A stretch of 64,000 bases of DNA, taken from NCBI GenBank assembly GCA_011523845.1, contig WTFV01000268.1, positions 49,907-113,906 of the forward strand. The letters run 5' to 3'. The translations under genes and the position numbers were made by a program. Under the pieces are notes generated by a model that did not search any database, was not told the origin of the DNA, and worked only from the letters and a program-made list of their open reading frames with translations. Positions 49,677 to 57,227 of the stretch are shown piece after piece (the stretch's first letter is position 1; each line of letters opens with the position of its first letter). The stretch is from Acidobacteriota bacterium. GTDB lineage: Bacteria; Acidobacteriota; Vicinamibacteria; Vicinamibacterales; UBA8438.

Positions 49677-49873
49677 GGCGTATCAGTGTACGCGCGCCGG
49701 CCCGCCGAGGGCCGCTCCGTGCGGCCGCGCGGCCCTCCGGAGCGGGTTGGTCGGGCGGTAATGGGAACCGCGGGAGGACGCTGTCGGGCCAGCGCCGCCA
49801 AGTCCGTCGCAAGGCTCCGCGTTTGGCCTCGGTCCCACCGCCCTGGGGAGCTTGCCGCGTAGAACCCGCTTCG

Positions 49874-49902
49874 TTGCGTTCTACGGCACAGGCTCCTAGA
49901 AT
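49874..49902 (+). promoter_or_regulatory. promoter with duplicated -10 region upstream of the beta-propeller gene
   Basis: TTGCGT (49874-49879), a 17-bp spacer and TAGAAT (49897-49902) form a good sigma70-type promoter. A 37-bp sequence beginning at this -10 is repeated perfectly 71 bp downstream (second TAGAAT at 49968-49973). The second copy lacks a -35 at the right distance. An 8-bp inverted repeat (CGTAGAAC/GTTCTACG, 49858-49885) overlaps the -35. Confidence 0.55.
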
Positions 49903-50001
49903 GAGCCGGCTCGACGACGACACGTTTCAGGTTCGGACCGGCGATCCCCACGTGCTTGCGCAGGTCCTAGAATGAGCCGGCTCGACGACGACACGTTTCA
50001 G
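49894..50001. repeat. 37-bp perfect direct repeat, 71-bp period, in a 5' leader
   Basis: Bases 49894-49930 and 49965-50001 are identical over 37 bp. The repeat ends within the ribosome-binding site of the following gene; only the second copy is followed by the complete AGGAGG. Each copy contains TAGAATG, so an ATG at 49972 is a tempting but probably false start. The rest of the 334-bp gap from 49677 holds no gene. Confidence 0.95.
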
Positions 50002-50010
50002 GAGGCTGCG

Positions 50011-51381
50011 GTGAAGACGACGCGAGTGGCGCTGATATCGGTGTTGATGCTGGCGGTGGCGGCGGGTGTCTCGGCCCAGACCAACTGGCCCCAGTTCCGC
50101 GGCGGGGTGGCGGGCGTGATCGCCGACGACCCGGCGCTGCCCGAGCGCTGGGGGCCGGACGAGAACATCGCCTGGCAGGTCGACATCCCGGGGCGCGCCT
50201 GGAGCTCGCCCATCGTCTGGGGCGAGCACGTCTTCGTGCTGACCGTGACCCGCGTCAGCGGGACCACCGACGCGCAGCCGATGCCGATCGAGTCGTACCG
50301 GGCCCGCTCGCTCGGCGGCTCGATGACCGGCGCCGACATCGAGCGGGAGGCGGAGCCGTTGCGCTGGGTGCTCTACGACGTCGACTTCGAGACCGGTGCG
50401 ATCCGCTGGGAGCGCGAGCTGCACGCCGCGGTGCCGACGCTGACCGCGCACCAGAAGAACACGTTCGCGTCGGAGACCCCGGTGACCGACGGCGAGCGGG
50501 TCTACGTCTACCTGGGCGACATAGGGCTGTTCGCGCTCGATTTCAAGGGCAACGAGACGTGGTCGGTGCCGCTCGAGTGGCTGCCGCGCCGCAACTGGGG
50601 CGCGGCCGGCTCGCCGATTCTCCACGACGGCCGGCTCTACGTGGTCAACGACAACGACGAGCAGTCGTGGGTGGCGGCCTTCGATGCGGCCACCGGCGAG
50701 GAGATCTGGCGTACCGACCGCGACGAGGGTACCAACTGGTCGACGCCGTTCGTCTGGGAGAACGACGTCCGCACCGAGCTCGTGACCACGGGCACCGGCG
50801 GCGTGCGCTCCTACGGCCTCGACGGCGAGCTCCTGTGGGAGCTGCACGGCATGTCGTCGCTCGTCATCCCGACGCCGTTCTCCGATCACGGCCTGCTGTT
50901 CATCAACTCCGGCTACATCGCCGACAGCACTCGGCCGGTCTACGCCATCCGGGCCGGGGCCAGCGGCGACATCTCGCTGGGGCAGGGCAGCACCAGCAAC
51001 GACTACGTCGTGTGGTCGCACCCGCAGCTCGGCTCCTACAACCCCTCGTCGCTGGTCTACGGCGACTACCACTACACGCTGCTCGACCGCGGCATCCTGA
51101 TGTGCTACGACGCGCGCACCGGCCAGCCGGTCTATCCGCGCCGGCGCGTCACCGCGGGAACCCTCTTCACCGCGTCGCCCTGGGCCTACAACGGCAAGAT
51201 CTTCGCGCTGAGCGAGGACGGCGAGACGTTCGTCATCCAGGCGGGCGACGAGTTCGAGGTGCTCTGGCGCAACTCGCTCGGCGACGAGATGACGATGGCG
51301 ACCCCGGCCATCGCCCGCGGCAGCCTGTTTCTGCGGACCGCGTCGAAGCTGTACCGCATCGCGTCGGACACCGGCGACTGA
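50011..51381 (+). CDS. secreted PQQ-like beta-propeller protein
   Basis: Start GTG 50011 has AGGAGG five bases upstream and gives a clean signal peptide ('VKTTRVALISVLMLAVAAGV'). The mature protein of about 435 residues repeats the PQQ/BamB blade pattern: 'WPQFRGGVAGVIADD', 'AFDAATGEEIWRTDRDEG', 'LFALDFKGNETWSVPLEW' and 'CYDARTGQPVYPRRRV'. Proteins of this class in Acidobacteriota and Planctomycetota are periplasmic; the ligand or enzyme activity is usually unknown. PQQ catalytic residues were not identified. It is related in plan to the protein at 54800. Confidence 0.85.
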   Translation: MKTTRVALISVLMLAVAAGVSAQTNWPQFRGGVAGVIADDPALPERWGPDENIAWQVDIPGRAWSSPIVWGEHVFVLTVTRVSGTTDAQPMPIESYRARSLGGSMTGADIEREAEPLRWVLYDVDFETGAIRWERELHAAVPTLTAHQKNTFASETPVTDGERVYVYLGDIGLFALDFKGNETWSVPLEWLPRRNWGAAGSPILHDGRLYVVNDNDEQSWVAAFDAATGEEIWRTDRDEGTNWSTPFVWENDVRTELVTTGTGGVRSYGLDGELLWELHGMSSLVIPTPFSDHGLLFINSGYIADSTRPVYAIRAGASGDISLGQGSTSNDYVVWSHPQLGSYNPSSLVYGDYHYTLLDRGILMCYDARTGQPVYPRRRVTAGTLFTASPWAYNGKIFALSEDGETFVIQAGDEFEVLWRNSLGDEMTMATPAIARGSLFLRTASKLYRIASDTGD

Positions 51382-51409
51382 TGGCGACTGGCCGGGCGAC
51401 CAAAGCGGC

Positions 51410-51415
51410 TACAAT
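51410..51415 (+). promoter_or_regulatory. -10 element (TACAAT) placing a start at or near the ATG of a small protein
   Basis: TACAAT ends nine bases before ATG 51424, so the transcript would begin at or a few bases before the start codon. A second case with the same geometry is at 37951. No convincing -35. Confidence 0.35.
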
Positions 51416-51423
51416 GGACGGGG

Positions 51424-51615
51424 ATGGATGCGACGGTCCTCGAAGTCCTCACGGCGTTGCTCTCGCTCGTCAGCGCGGTCGGCGTACTGGTGGTCAACAG
51501 CAAGGTCGATCGGCTGACCGGCCGGGTCGACGCCCTCGACGGCACGTTGCACATGGTGGTCGCGGTAGTCGTGGGCCGCAAGATCCCGTCAGGCGATGAC
51601 CTGGCTCGCGGTTGA
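51424..51615 (+). CDS. small membrane/coiled-coil protein
   Basis: This 63-residue protein has one hydrophobic helix ('TALLSLVSAVGVLVVNSKVD') followed by a short heptad-like segment ('RLTGRVDALDGTLHMVV'). It resembles the small proteins at 51664 and 56438. Coding is plausible from size, start context and similarity to those; function unknown. No ribosome-binding site is obvious, which fits a leaderless transcript. Confidence 0.5.
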   Translation: MDATVLEVLTALLSLVSAVGVLVVNSKVDRLTGRVDALDGTLHMVVAVVVGRKIPSGDDLARG

Positions 51616-51663
51616 ACCGGCAGGCGTCCGCTCGTTGCGATACTCGGTTGGCGAGGAAAACTC

Positions 51664-51858
51664 TTGTCCGAACTTCTGGCGTCCAACTGGACATCGGGAC
51701 TGTCGTTGGCGGCTCTCATTCTGTATCTGCATCGCAGTCTCGACACGCGGATTGCCGGCGTCGAACGCGGACAAGCCGAGTTGCGCGAGTGCATGGCCAG
51801 GCTCGAAGGGGCGGTCCAGGGCTTCATGGCCGGCCAGCGCTACGACAATCGGCCGTGA
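51664..51858 (+). CDS. small membrane/coiled-coil protein
   Basis: This 64-residue protein starts at TTG with GAGGAAAA just upstream. A hydrophobic stretch ('GLSLAALILYLHRSLDTRIA') leads into a coiled coil ('GVERGQAELRECMARLEGAV'). Similar in plan to the proteins at 51424 and 56438. The pair 51424/51664 may be co-transcribed. Function unknown. Confidence 0.5.
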   Translation: MSELLASNWTSGLSLAALILYLHRSLDTRIAGVERGQAELRECMARLEGAVQGFMAGQRYDNRP

Positions 51859-51902
51859 TCGCTCTACCGGTTGGTCCCAAAGCAAGTGAGGGAGGCGATT
51901 CG

Positions 51903-52901
51903 ATGAATCATCGTGTGTTGACGGCGTTGTTCGCGCTGGCGGCCGTTGCGCTGCTGGCCCCTCCGCCGCTCGCGGCGCAGTCGGACGACGAGGTGATGCG
52001 GACCCCCGACGGGCAGCCGCATATCTCCGGCATCTTCACGTTCCGCACGCTGACGCCGCTGGAGCGGCCGGCGGCCCTGGAAGGGCGCGAGCGGCTCAGC
52101 CTGGAGGAGGCTGCGCAGTTCGAGGCGTCCGAGCGCATCCGGCTGAACCGCGACCTGTTCGACCCGATCACGGGCGCGCCGAGCGCCGGCTATCAGCCGC
52201 GCGCCGAGGGCGGGGTGCTCTCCTACAACGAGTTCTGGTACGAGCGCGGCATCGAGCTGACCGCCGACAAGCGGACGTCGCTCATCGTCGATCCGCCGGA
52301 CGGCCGCATCCCGTACACCGACGAGCACCGCGAGGCGCGGCGTATCCGCCGTCTCAACCTGCGCAACGGGTTCGCGGATCACTACACCGACCGCAGCCTG
52401 TCGGACCGCTGCATCCTCGGCTTCAACGCCGGGCCGCCGATGACCGCCGGTTCCTACAACAACAACGTCCAGATCATGCAGATCCCGGGCTACGTGGTGA
52501 TCTACAACGAGATGGTGCACAACCCGCGCATCATACCGATCGACGCCGAGACGCCGCGGCACGGCCTGCGGCAGTGGTCGGGCGAGTCCCGCGGCCGGTG
52601 GGAAGGCGAGACGTTCGTCGTGGAGACGCACAACTTCATCACCGAGACCAGCCTGCGCGGCTCGTCGAAGGACACGCGCGTCATCGAGCGCTTCCGCCGC
52701 GTGGATCCCGACACCGTGATGTACGAGTTCACGGTCGAGGATCCCAACAACCTCACCGGTCCCTGGACCGCGTTGATGCCGCTGCGGCGGACCGACGGCC
52801 CGCTGTTCGAGTACGCCTGCCACGAGGGCAACATCGGCATGGAGGGCATCATGGCCGGGGCGCGCCGCAAGGACACGCAGCGCGTCGAAGCGGCCCGCTG
52901 A
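51903..52901 (+). CDS. secreted protein of an Acidobacteria-type unnamed family ('TPDGQP-ISG'), copy 1
   Basis: The 332-residue protein has a signal peptide ending near 'PPPLAAQ' and a mature start 'VMRTPDGQPHISGIFTFRTL'. Conserved blocks include 'YNEFWYERGIELTADKRTSL', 'NNNVQIMQIPGYVVIYNEMV' and 'GRWEGETFVVETHNF', the last typical of large families of secreted hypotheticals in Acidobacteriota. No catalytic motif is recognised. ATG 51903 with GAGGGAGG upstream. Very similar across its length to the next gene's product, a recent tandem duplication. Confidence 0.8.
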   Translation: MNHRVLTALFALAAVALLAPPPLAAQSDDEVMRTPDGQPHISGIFTFRTLTPLERPAALEGRERLSLEEAAQFEASERIRLNRDLFDPITGAPSAGYQPRAEGGVLSYNEFWYERGIELTADKRTSLIVDPPDGRIPYTDEHREARRIRRLNLRNGFADHYTDRSLSDRCILGFNAGPPMTAGSYNNNVQIMQIPGYVVIYNEMVHNPRIIPIDAETPRHGLRQWSGESRGRWEGETFVVETHNFITETSLRGSSKDTRVIERFRRVDPDTVMYEFTVEDPNNLTGPWTALMPLRRTDGPLFEYACHEGNIGMEGIMAGARRKDTQRVEAAR

Positions 52902-53014
52902 GCAGGGACGCGAGCCGGCTGCGGCTGGTATTCCGAAACCGTGCGCGGCCCGTCGCGGCGCTTTGCCGCACGGGCCGCCTCGGTGTACGCCCGCCGGGAC
53001 GCGCGGCAGCGCCG

Positions 53015-53044
53015 TTGAACAGGTGGCGATTCCCAGGGTAGGAT
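53015..53044 (+). promoter_or_regulatory. promoter of the second 'TPDGQP-ISG' gene
   Basis: TTGAAC (53015-53020), an 18-bp spacer and TAGGAT (53039-53044) precede the ATG at 53079 by 34 bp, with GGAGG close to the start. This indicates that the second paralogue is transcribed separately from the first. Confidence 0.5.
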
Positions 53045-53078
53045 CGGCGTTTCCGTTGGAGCGGATGGAGGATTCCAG

Positions 53079-54080
53079 ATGAAGCAGCGATTCGTGACGG
53101 TCATTGCCATGGCGATCGCCGCGGCGTTGGTGGCGCCGATTCCCGCCGGCGCGCAGTCGGCCGAGTCGGAGACGGTGATGCGGACGCCGGACGGACAGCC
53201 GGACATCTCCGGCATCTTCACGTTCCGGACCCTGACCCCCCTGCAGCGCCCCGCGGCGCTCGAGGGGCAGGAACGGCTGGGCGCCGAGGAGGCGGCCCAG
53301 TTCGAGGCATCGGAGCGCATCCGGCTGAACCGCGACCTGTTCGACCCCATCACGGGCGCGCCGAACGCCGGCTACCAGCCGCGGGCCGAGGGGGGCGTGC
53401 TGTCCTACAACGAGTTCTGGTACGAGCGGGGCATCGAGCTGACCGCCGACAAGCGGACCTCGCTGGTGGTCGATCCGCCGAGCGGGCGCATCCCCTTCAA
53501 GCCGGAGTACCAGGAAGCGGCGCAGATTCGACGGCTCAACCTGCGCAACGGGTTCGCGGACCACTACACCGACCGCAGCCTTGCGGACCGCTGCATCATG
53601 GGCTTCAACGCCGGCCCGCCGATGGTCTCGAGCGCCTACAACAACAACGTCCAGATCTTCCAGGTGCCCGGGTACGTGGTGATCCTCAACGAGATGGTGC
53701 ACAACGCGCGCATCATTCCGATCGACGGCCGGCCGCACGGCGCGCTCCGGCAGTGGTCGGGCGACTCGCGCGGGCGCTGGGAAGGCGAGACGCTCGTCGT
53801 CGAGACCAGGAACTTCCTGCGGGAGACCAGCCTGGGCGGCTCGTCGGCGGACACGTACCTGGTGGAGCGCTTCCGGCGCATGGACCCCGATACCGTGATG
53901 TACGAGTTCACGGTCGAGGACCCGAACAACTTCACGCGGCCCTGGACGGCGATGATGCCGCTGCGGCGGACCGACGGTCCGCTGTTCGAGTACGCCTGCC
54001 ACGAGGGCAACATCGGGATGCACGGCATCATGGCCGGCGCGCGCCGCAAGGACACGCAGGCCGTGACGTCGGTCCGGTGA
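53079..54080 (+). CDS. secreted protein of the same unnamed family, copy 2
   Basis: A 333-residue paralogue of the preceding gene: signal to 'PIPAGAQ', then 'VMRTPDGQPDISGIFTFRTL' and the same blocks ('YNEFWYERGIELTADKRTSL', 'GRWEGETLVVETRNF'). Differences cluster in a loop near residue 140 ('SGRIPFKPEYQEAAQIRRLN' versus the first copy) and just before the 'LRQWSGDSRGRWEG' block. Role unknown; duplication may reflect dosage or specialisation. It ends before a strong terminator. Confidence 0.8.
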   Translation: MKQRFVTVIAMAIAAALVAPIPAGAQSAESETVMRTPDGQPDISGIFTFRTLTPLQRPAALEGQERLGAEEAAQFEASERIRLNRDLFDPITGAPNAGYQPRAEGGVLSYNEFWYERGIELTADKRTSLVVDPPSGRIPFKPEYQEAAQIRRLNLRNGFADHYTDRSLADRCIMGFNAGPPMVSSAYNNNVQIFQVPGYVVILNEMVHNARIIPIDGRPHGALRQWSGDSRGRWEGETLVVETRNFLRETSLGGSSADTYLVERFRRMDPDTVMYEFTVEDPNNFTRPWTAMMPLRRTDGPLFEYACHEGNIGMHGIMAGARRKDTQAVTSVR

Positions 54081-54128
54081 TTCCGGACAGCGACCGAGCG
54101 GCCGAACCCCGCCTGACACGCGATTTCA

Positions 54129-54169
54129 CGGGCCCGTCTCCAGCGCACTGGGGCGGGCCTTTTCTTCTG
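54129..54169 (+). terminator. Rho-independent terminator after the paralogue pair
   Basis: A stem GGCCCG/CGGGCC (54131-54136 with 54154-54159) is followed directly by TTTTCTTCTGTTGT. Good placement 49 bp after the stop. This is the clearest intrinsic terminator in the window. Confidence 0.7.
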
Positions 54170-54199
54170 TTGTCGTTTCTCCCGAAAGGAAGACGATCC

Positions 54200-54658
54200 A
54201 TGCGTTCCTGGTTGCCTTTCGTCGTGCTGACGGTGCTGAGCTGGGGAACCTACATTCCGACGCTCCACCGCGGCCAGCTCGCGCTCGGCGGCAGCGGCGT
54301 GCACGCGTTCCTGATGGTGGGACTGGCCTACCTGCTGGTCGCGATCGCCGTGCCGGGGGCGATGGTCACCCGCGCCGGGGCGTGGAGCCTGTTCGGCGAC
54401 AACCCCAACGGCATGCTCTTCACGTTCGCCGCCGGCGTGCTAGGCGCGGTGGGCGCGCTCGGCATCGTGCTGGCCCTGGTCAACGGCGGGCGTCCGAACG
54501 TGGTGCCGCCGCTGGTCTTCGCCGGTGCGCCGGTGGTGAGCGTCTTCGTCGCGATGCTCTACAATCCGCCGCAGGAGAGCCCGTCGCCGCTGTTCTTCCT
54601 CGGTATCCTGATGGCCGCGGCCGGTGCGTTCCTGGTGCTGTCGTATCGGCCGCACTAG
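54200..54658 (+). CDS. small multi-helix membrane protein, DMT/EamA-half-like
   Basis: This 152-residue protein has five hydrophobic helices ('LPFVVLTVLSWGTYIPTLHR' first, 'FFLGILMAAAGAFLVLSYRP' last) with little soluble sequence. The opening 'LSWGTYIPTL' resembles drug/metabolite-transporter (EamA) half-units. Start ATG 54200 behind AAAGGAAG. It probably acts as a dimer if it is a transporter. Substrate unknown. Confidence 0.65.
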   Translation: MRSWLPFVVLTVLSWGTYIPTLHRGQLALGGSGVHAFLMVGLAYLLVAIAVPGAMVTRAGAWSLFGDNPNGMLFTFAAGVLGAVGALGIVLALVNGGRPNVVPPLVFAGAPVVSVFVAMLYNPPQESPSPLFFLGILMAAAGAFLVLSYRPH

Positions 54659-54799
54659 AGGGCGGGCCGAGGCGCCGCGGCGGGCCGGACCGGCCGGTCA
54701 GCGGGCGCGCGGGCGATCGCGGGTTTCATGGTGGAGACAGGTTCCGGTCACGGCGGATCGCGCGCCGGGTCGTCGAGGACGGGAGGACCGCCTCGGCCG

Positions 54800-56239
54800 A
54801 TGTCGCGGCGCTCGGCAATCGGCGTGCTGGCTGCGCCGCTTCTGGCGCCGCCGGCTGCCGCGGTTCGGCCTTCGTCCCGCCCGCAGCCGACGGCGGGCGT
54901 CGACGCCGGAGTGGGGCGGGCGGTTGTGCATCGTGCCCCCCGGGCCCTCGCCCCGGACGCGCTGACCCACGACTGGACGTCGTTTCTCGGGCCGACCCAC
55001 AACGGCGTGTCGACCGAGACGCGCCTGAGCCGGACGCTGCCGCCGCCGCTGGTCTGGGAGCTGCCCACCGGTTCGGGCTACGCGTCGCCGGCAGTCCACG
55101 GCGACCGCCTCGTCTACCTGCACCGCATCGGCGACGAAGAGATCGTCGAGTGCCTGCACCCCGAGACCGGCGCCACCCACTGGCGCCTGCGCTATCCGTC
55201 GGCGTACCGCGATCGATACGGCTACAACAACGGCCCGCGCTCGAGCCCGGTCATCGACGTCACCGGCGGCCGCGTCTGCACGGTCGGCGCCGAGGGGCGG
55301 GTCCACGCCATGGAGCTGGACACCGGCCGCGTCGCCTGGCGGTCCGACCTGCGGACCGCGTACAACGTGCGGCAGGACTTCTTCGGCATCAGCTCGACGC
55401 CGCTCATCGAAGGCGGCCTGCTGATCGTCAACGTCGGCGCGCCCGGCGGCCCCACCGTTGCCGCGCTGGACCTGGAAACGGGCGAGGAGGCGTGGCGGGC
55501 GGGCGAGGAATGGGGCGCGAGCTACGCCTCGCCGGTGCCGGCGGTCGTCCACGGCGAGCGGCGCGTGTTCGTCTTCGCCGGCGGGGAGTCGAGGCCGCCG
55601 TCCGGCGGGCTCCTGTCCATCGATCCGGCGAACGGGCGGGTGGACTTCGCCTTTCCGTGGCGCAGCCGCACCTACGAGTCGGTGAACGCGGCCTGCCCGG
55701 TCGTCTTCGACAACAAGGTCTTCATCACCGCGAGCTATCGCGCCGGCGGGGCCCTCGTCGAGGTACGGCCCGACTTCACGCACGAGGTGGCGTGGACGAC
55801 GCGGGAGTTCGCGCTCCACTTCAACACGCCGATTCACCGCGACGGCTACCTCTACGGCTTCGACGGGCGCAACATGGGCGACTCCTCGCTGGCGTGCATC
55901 GATGCGGCGACGGGGGAGGTGGCGTGGCGGGCCGTTCCGCAGTGGCGCGAGATGTTCAGGAGCGGCGGGCGCGAGTACGAGCAGATCCTGGGAACCGCGC
56001 GCGGGTCGCTGCTTGCCGCGGACGGGCAGTTCCTCTGCCTCGGCGAGCTGGGCCACCTGCTGTGGATGGACCTGACCCCCGAGGGCTACACGGAAGTCTC
56101 CCGCGGCTGGATCTTCGCGGCCCGCGAGTCGTGGGGGCTGCCCGTGCTGTCCCGCGGCCTGCTCTACGTGACGCAGAACGCGCGGGACCTGCTTACCGGG
56201 GCGGGTCCGCGGTTGCTCTGCTACGACCTGCGCGCGTAG
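54800..56239 (+). CDS. secreted PQQ-like beta-propeller protein
   Basis: A protein of about 479 residues. From ATG 54800 it has a plausible signal ('RRSAIGVLAAPLLAPPAAAV'); ATG 54728 in frame is an alternative with a non-signal leader. Blade-like repeats are 'SFLGPTHNGVSTETRL', 'MELDTGRVAWRSDLRT', 'ALDLETGEEAWRAGEEWG' and 'CIDAATGEVAWRAVPQW', of the BamB/PQQ-quinoprotein fold. 'DWTSFLGPTHNG' at the mature start is typical of Acidobacteriota and Planctomycetota PQQ-like proteins. Enzyme activity cannot be inferred. Confidence 0.82.
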   Translation: MSRRSAIGVLAAPLLAPPAAAVRPSSRPQPTAGVDAGVGRAVVHRAPRALAPDALTHDWTSFLGPTHNGVSTETRLSRTLPPPLVWELPTGSGYASPAVHGDRLVYLHRIGDEEIVECLHPETGATHWRLRYPSAYRDRYGYNNGPRSSPVIDVTGGRVCTVGAEGRVHAMELDTGRVAWRSDLRTAYNVRQDFFGISSTPLIEGGLLIVNVGAPGGPTVAALDLETGEEAWRAGEEWGASYASPVPAVVHGERRVFVFAGGESRPPSGGLLSIDPANGRVDFAFPWRSRTYESVNAACPVVFDNKVFITASYRAGGALVEVRPDFTHEVAWTTREFALHFNTPIHRDGYLYGFDGRNMGDSSLACIDAATGEVAWRAVPQWREMFRSGGREYEQILGTARGSLLAADGQFLCLGELGHLLWMDLTPEGYTEVSRGWIFAARESWGLPVLSRGLLYVTQNARDLLTGAGPRLLCYDLRA

Positions 56240-56437
56240 AACCCGCGACGCACCCTCGTCGTGCCTTGCCGCGGGGTGCTTCGCCGCTCCCGGTGCTATG
56301 CGTGGCTTCATTGCATGTTGGCGGTCCGCATGGGTGATCCGGAATCTCCGTGGCGTTCGCACCGAACTCTGCGAAAAACGTGCAAATGCACCCGTTCGGT
56401 CTGACCCGCTGGCCGAAGTACGCGAGGAGAGAAAACC

Positions 56438-56701
56438 GTGGATCGAGAATTGAAGCTGTGGATCAGCGGGGCGGTCCTGACGATGGTCCTCGCGGTGGTC
56501 GGAACAGGGCTCGGAGTTGTCGGCAGCGTGAACACGCAGATCGGCAGCGTCCGCGCCGACATGCGCCAGATTCGGGACAGTGTCCAGGGTGTCCGGGACA
56601 GTGTGGACCAGCTCGACCGCCGTCTGGACGAGGTCGAGAAGGCGATCACTGGAATGCAGGTCAAGATCGACCTTCTCCTGCCCGAACCGGTCGTGGATTG
56701 A
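56438..56701 (+). CDS. small membrane-anchored coiled-coil protein
   Basis: This 87-residue protein starts 'MDRELKLWISGAVLTMVLAV' (one membrane helix) and continues as a heptad-rich coil ('DSVQGVRDSVDQLDRRLDEV' to 'EKAITGMQVKIDLLL'), which is likely trimeric or dimeric. GAGGAG lies upstream. It resembles the two small proteins at 51424 and 51664 in layout. Unknown function; membrane-stress or assembly roles are possible but unproven. Confidence 0.6.
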   Translation: MDRELKLWISGAVLTMVLAVVGTGLGVVGSVNTQIGSVRADMRQIRDSVQGVRDSVDQLDRRLDEVEKAITGMQVKIDLLLPEPVVD

Positions 56702-56802
56702 TGGCTGCCCGAGGACGGCCATGAGACCGTCGAGGCGATAGCTGACGCGCTGTTGTGCAGCCTCTGGCCGGAACAGGAAGGGACAAAGGTGAATGAGCCG
56801 TG

Positions 56803-57117
56803 ATGCAGCATTGGTTGCGAGGCGGTGCGGTGGCAGTCCTGGCCGTCGGGACGGCATGCGGATTGACTATTGAACCGTGGGTGTTCATGGAACCAGAAGA
56901 TGACCTTCCGCCACGCCGCGGCTTTCCGCCGTGCCACGATTGCGTCAAGGCGAGTTGGGGCTGTTGGGTCGGCTGGTGAATAGTCGAAGCCGAACGCGAG
57001 CTGCTCGAAACTACGCAGCGGAAGCTGAACGCGGCCTGGTGGGGCAACCGGCCGGAACTGGGCCACGATCCGTGGACCGATCGGCGGCGCCCTCCGGTGT
57101 GCCCGGCGGTTCCCTGA
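56803..57117 (+). pseudogene. small Cys/Trp-rich secreted protein gene interrupted by an in-frame TGA
   Basis: ATG 56803 opens 'MQHWLRGGAVAVLAVGTACG' (signal or lipobox-like) and then 'PPCHDCVKASWGCWVGW', ending at TGA 56977-56979. The same frame stays open after that stop for 45 codons ('IVEAERELLETTQRKLNAAW' onward) to a TGA at 57115-57117, and this part reads as an amphipathic, protein-like helix. Either a Trp codon (TGG) has mutated to TGA or the protein truly ends at 58 residues. I favour a nonsense-mutated small gene; neither part is recognised. Confidence 0.4.
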
Positions 57118-57227
57118 ACGGGACGTCAGGATCCAGTTCAGGAAAACGTAAGGAAGACTTCAGTGTCCGGCATTCCGTACCGTAGGAAACTGTGCTGTTT
57201 GTTGCCCGACGGCGGAAGGAGCGCAGG

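Noticed and set aside
47799..49862. A 687-residue plus-strand frame antisense to the ABC exporter
   Set aside because: The exporter on the minus strand has all ABC motifs; the antisense frame has none.
30428..50001. CRISPR array reading of the 72-bp-period repeat pairs
   Set aside because: Repeat and spacer lengths fit, but each locus has only two copies, the repeats differ between loci, several are coding, and no cas gene is present in the window.
49972..50010. ATG 49972 as the start of the beta-propeller protein
   Set aside because: That ATG is part of a repeated TAGAATG likely to be a -10 element. GTG 50011 has AGGAGG at the right distance and begins a clean signal peptide.
56977..56979. 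Selenocysteine at the in-frame TGA
   Set aside because: No SECIS-like hairpin was recognised just downstream and no selenoprotein genes are visible; a TGG-to-TGA mutation is simpler.
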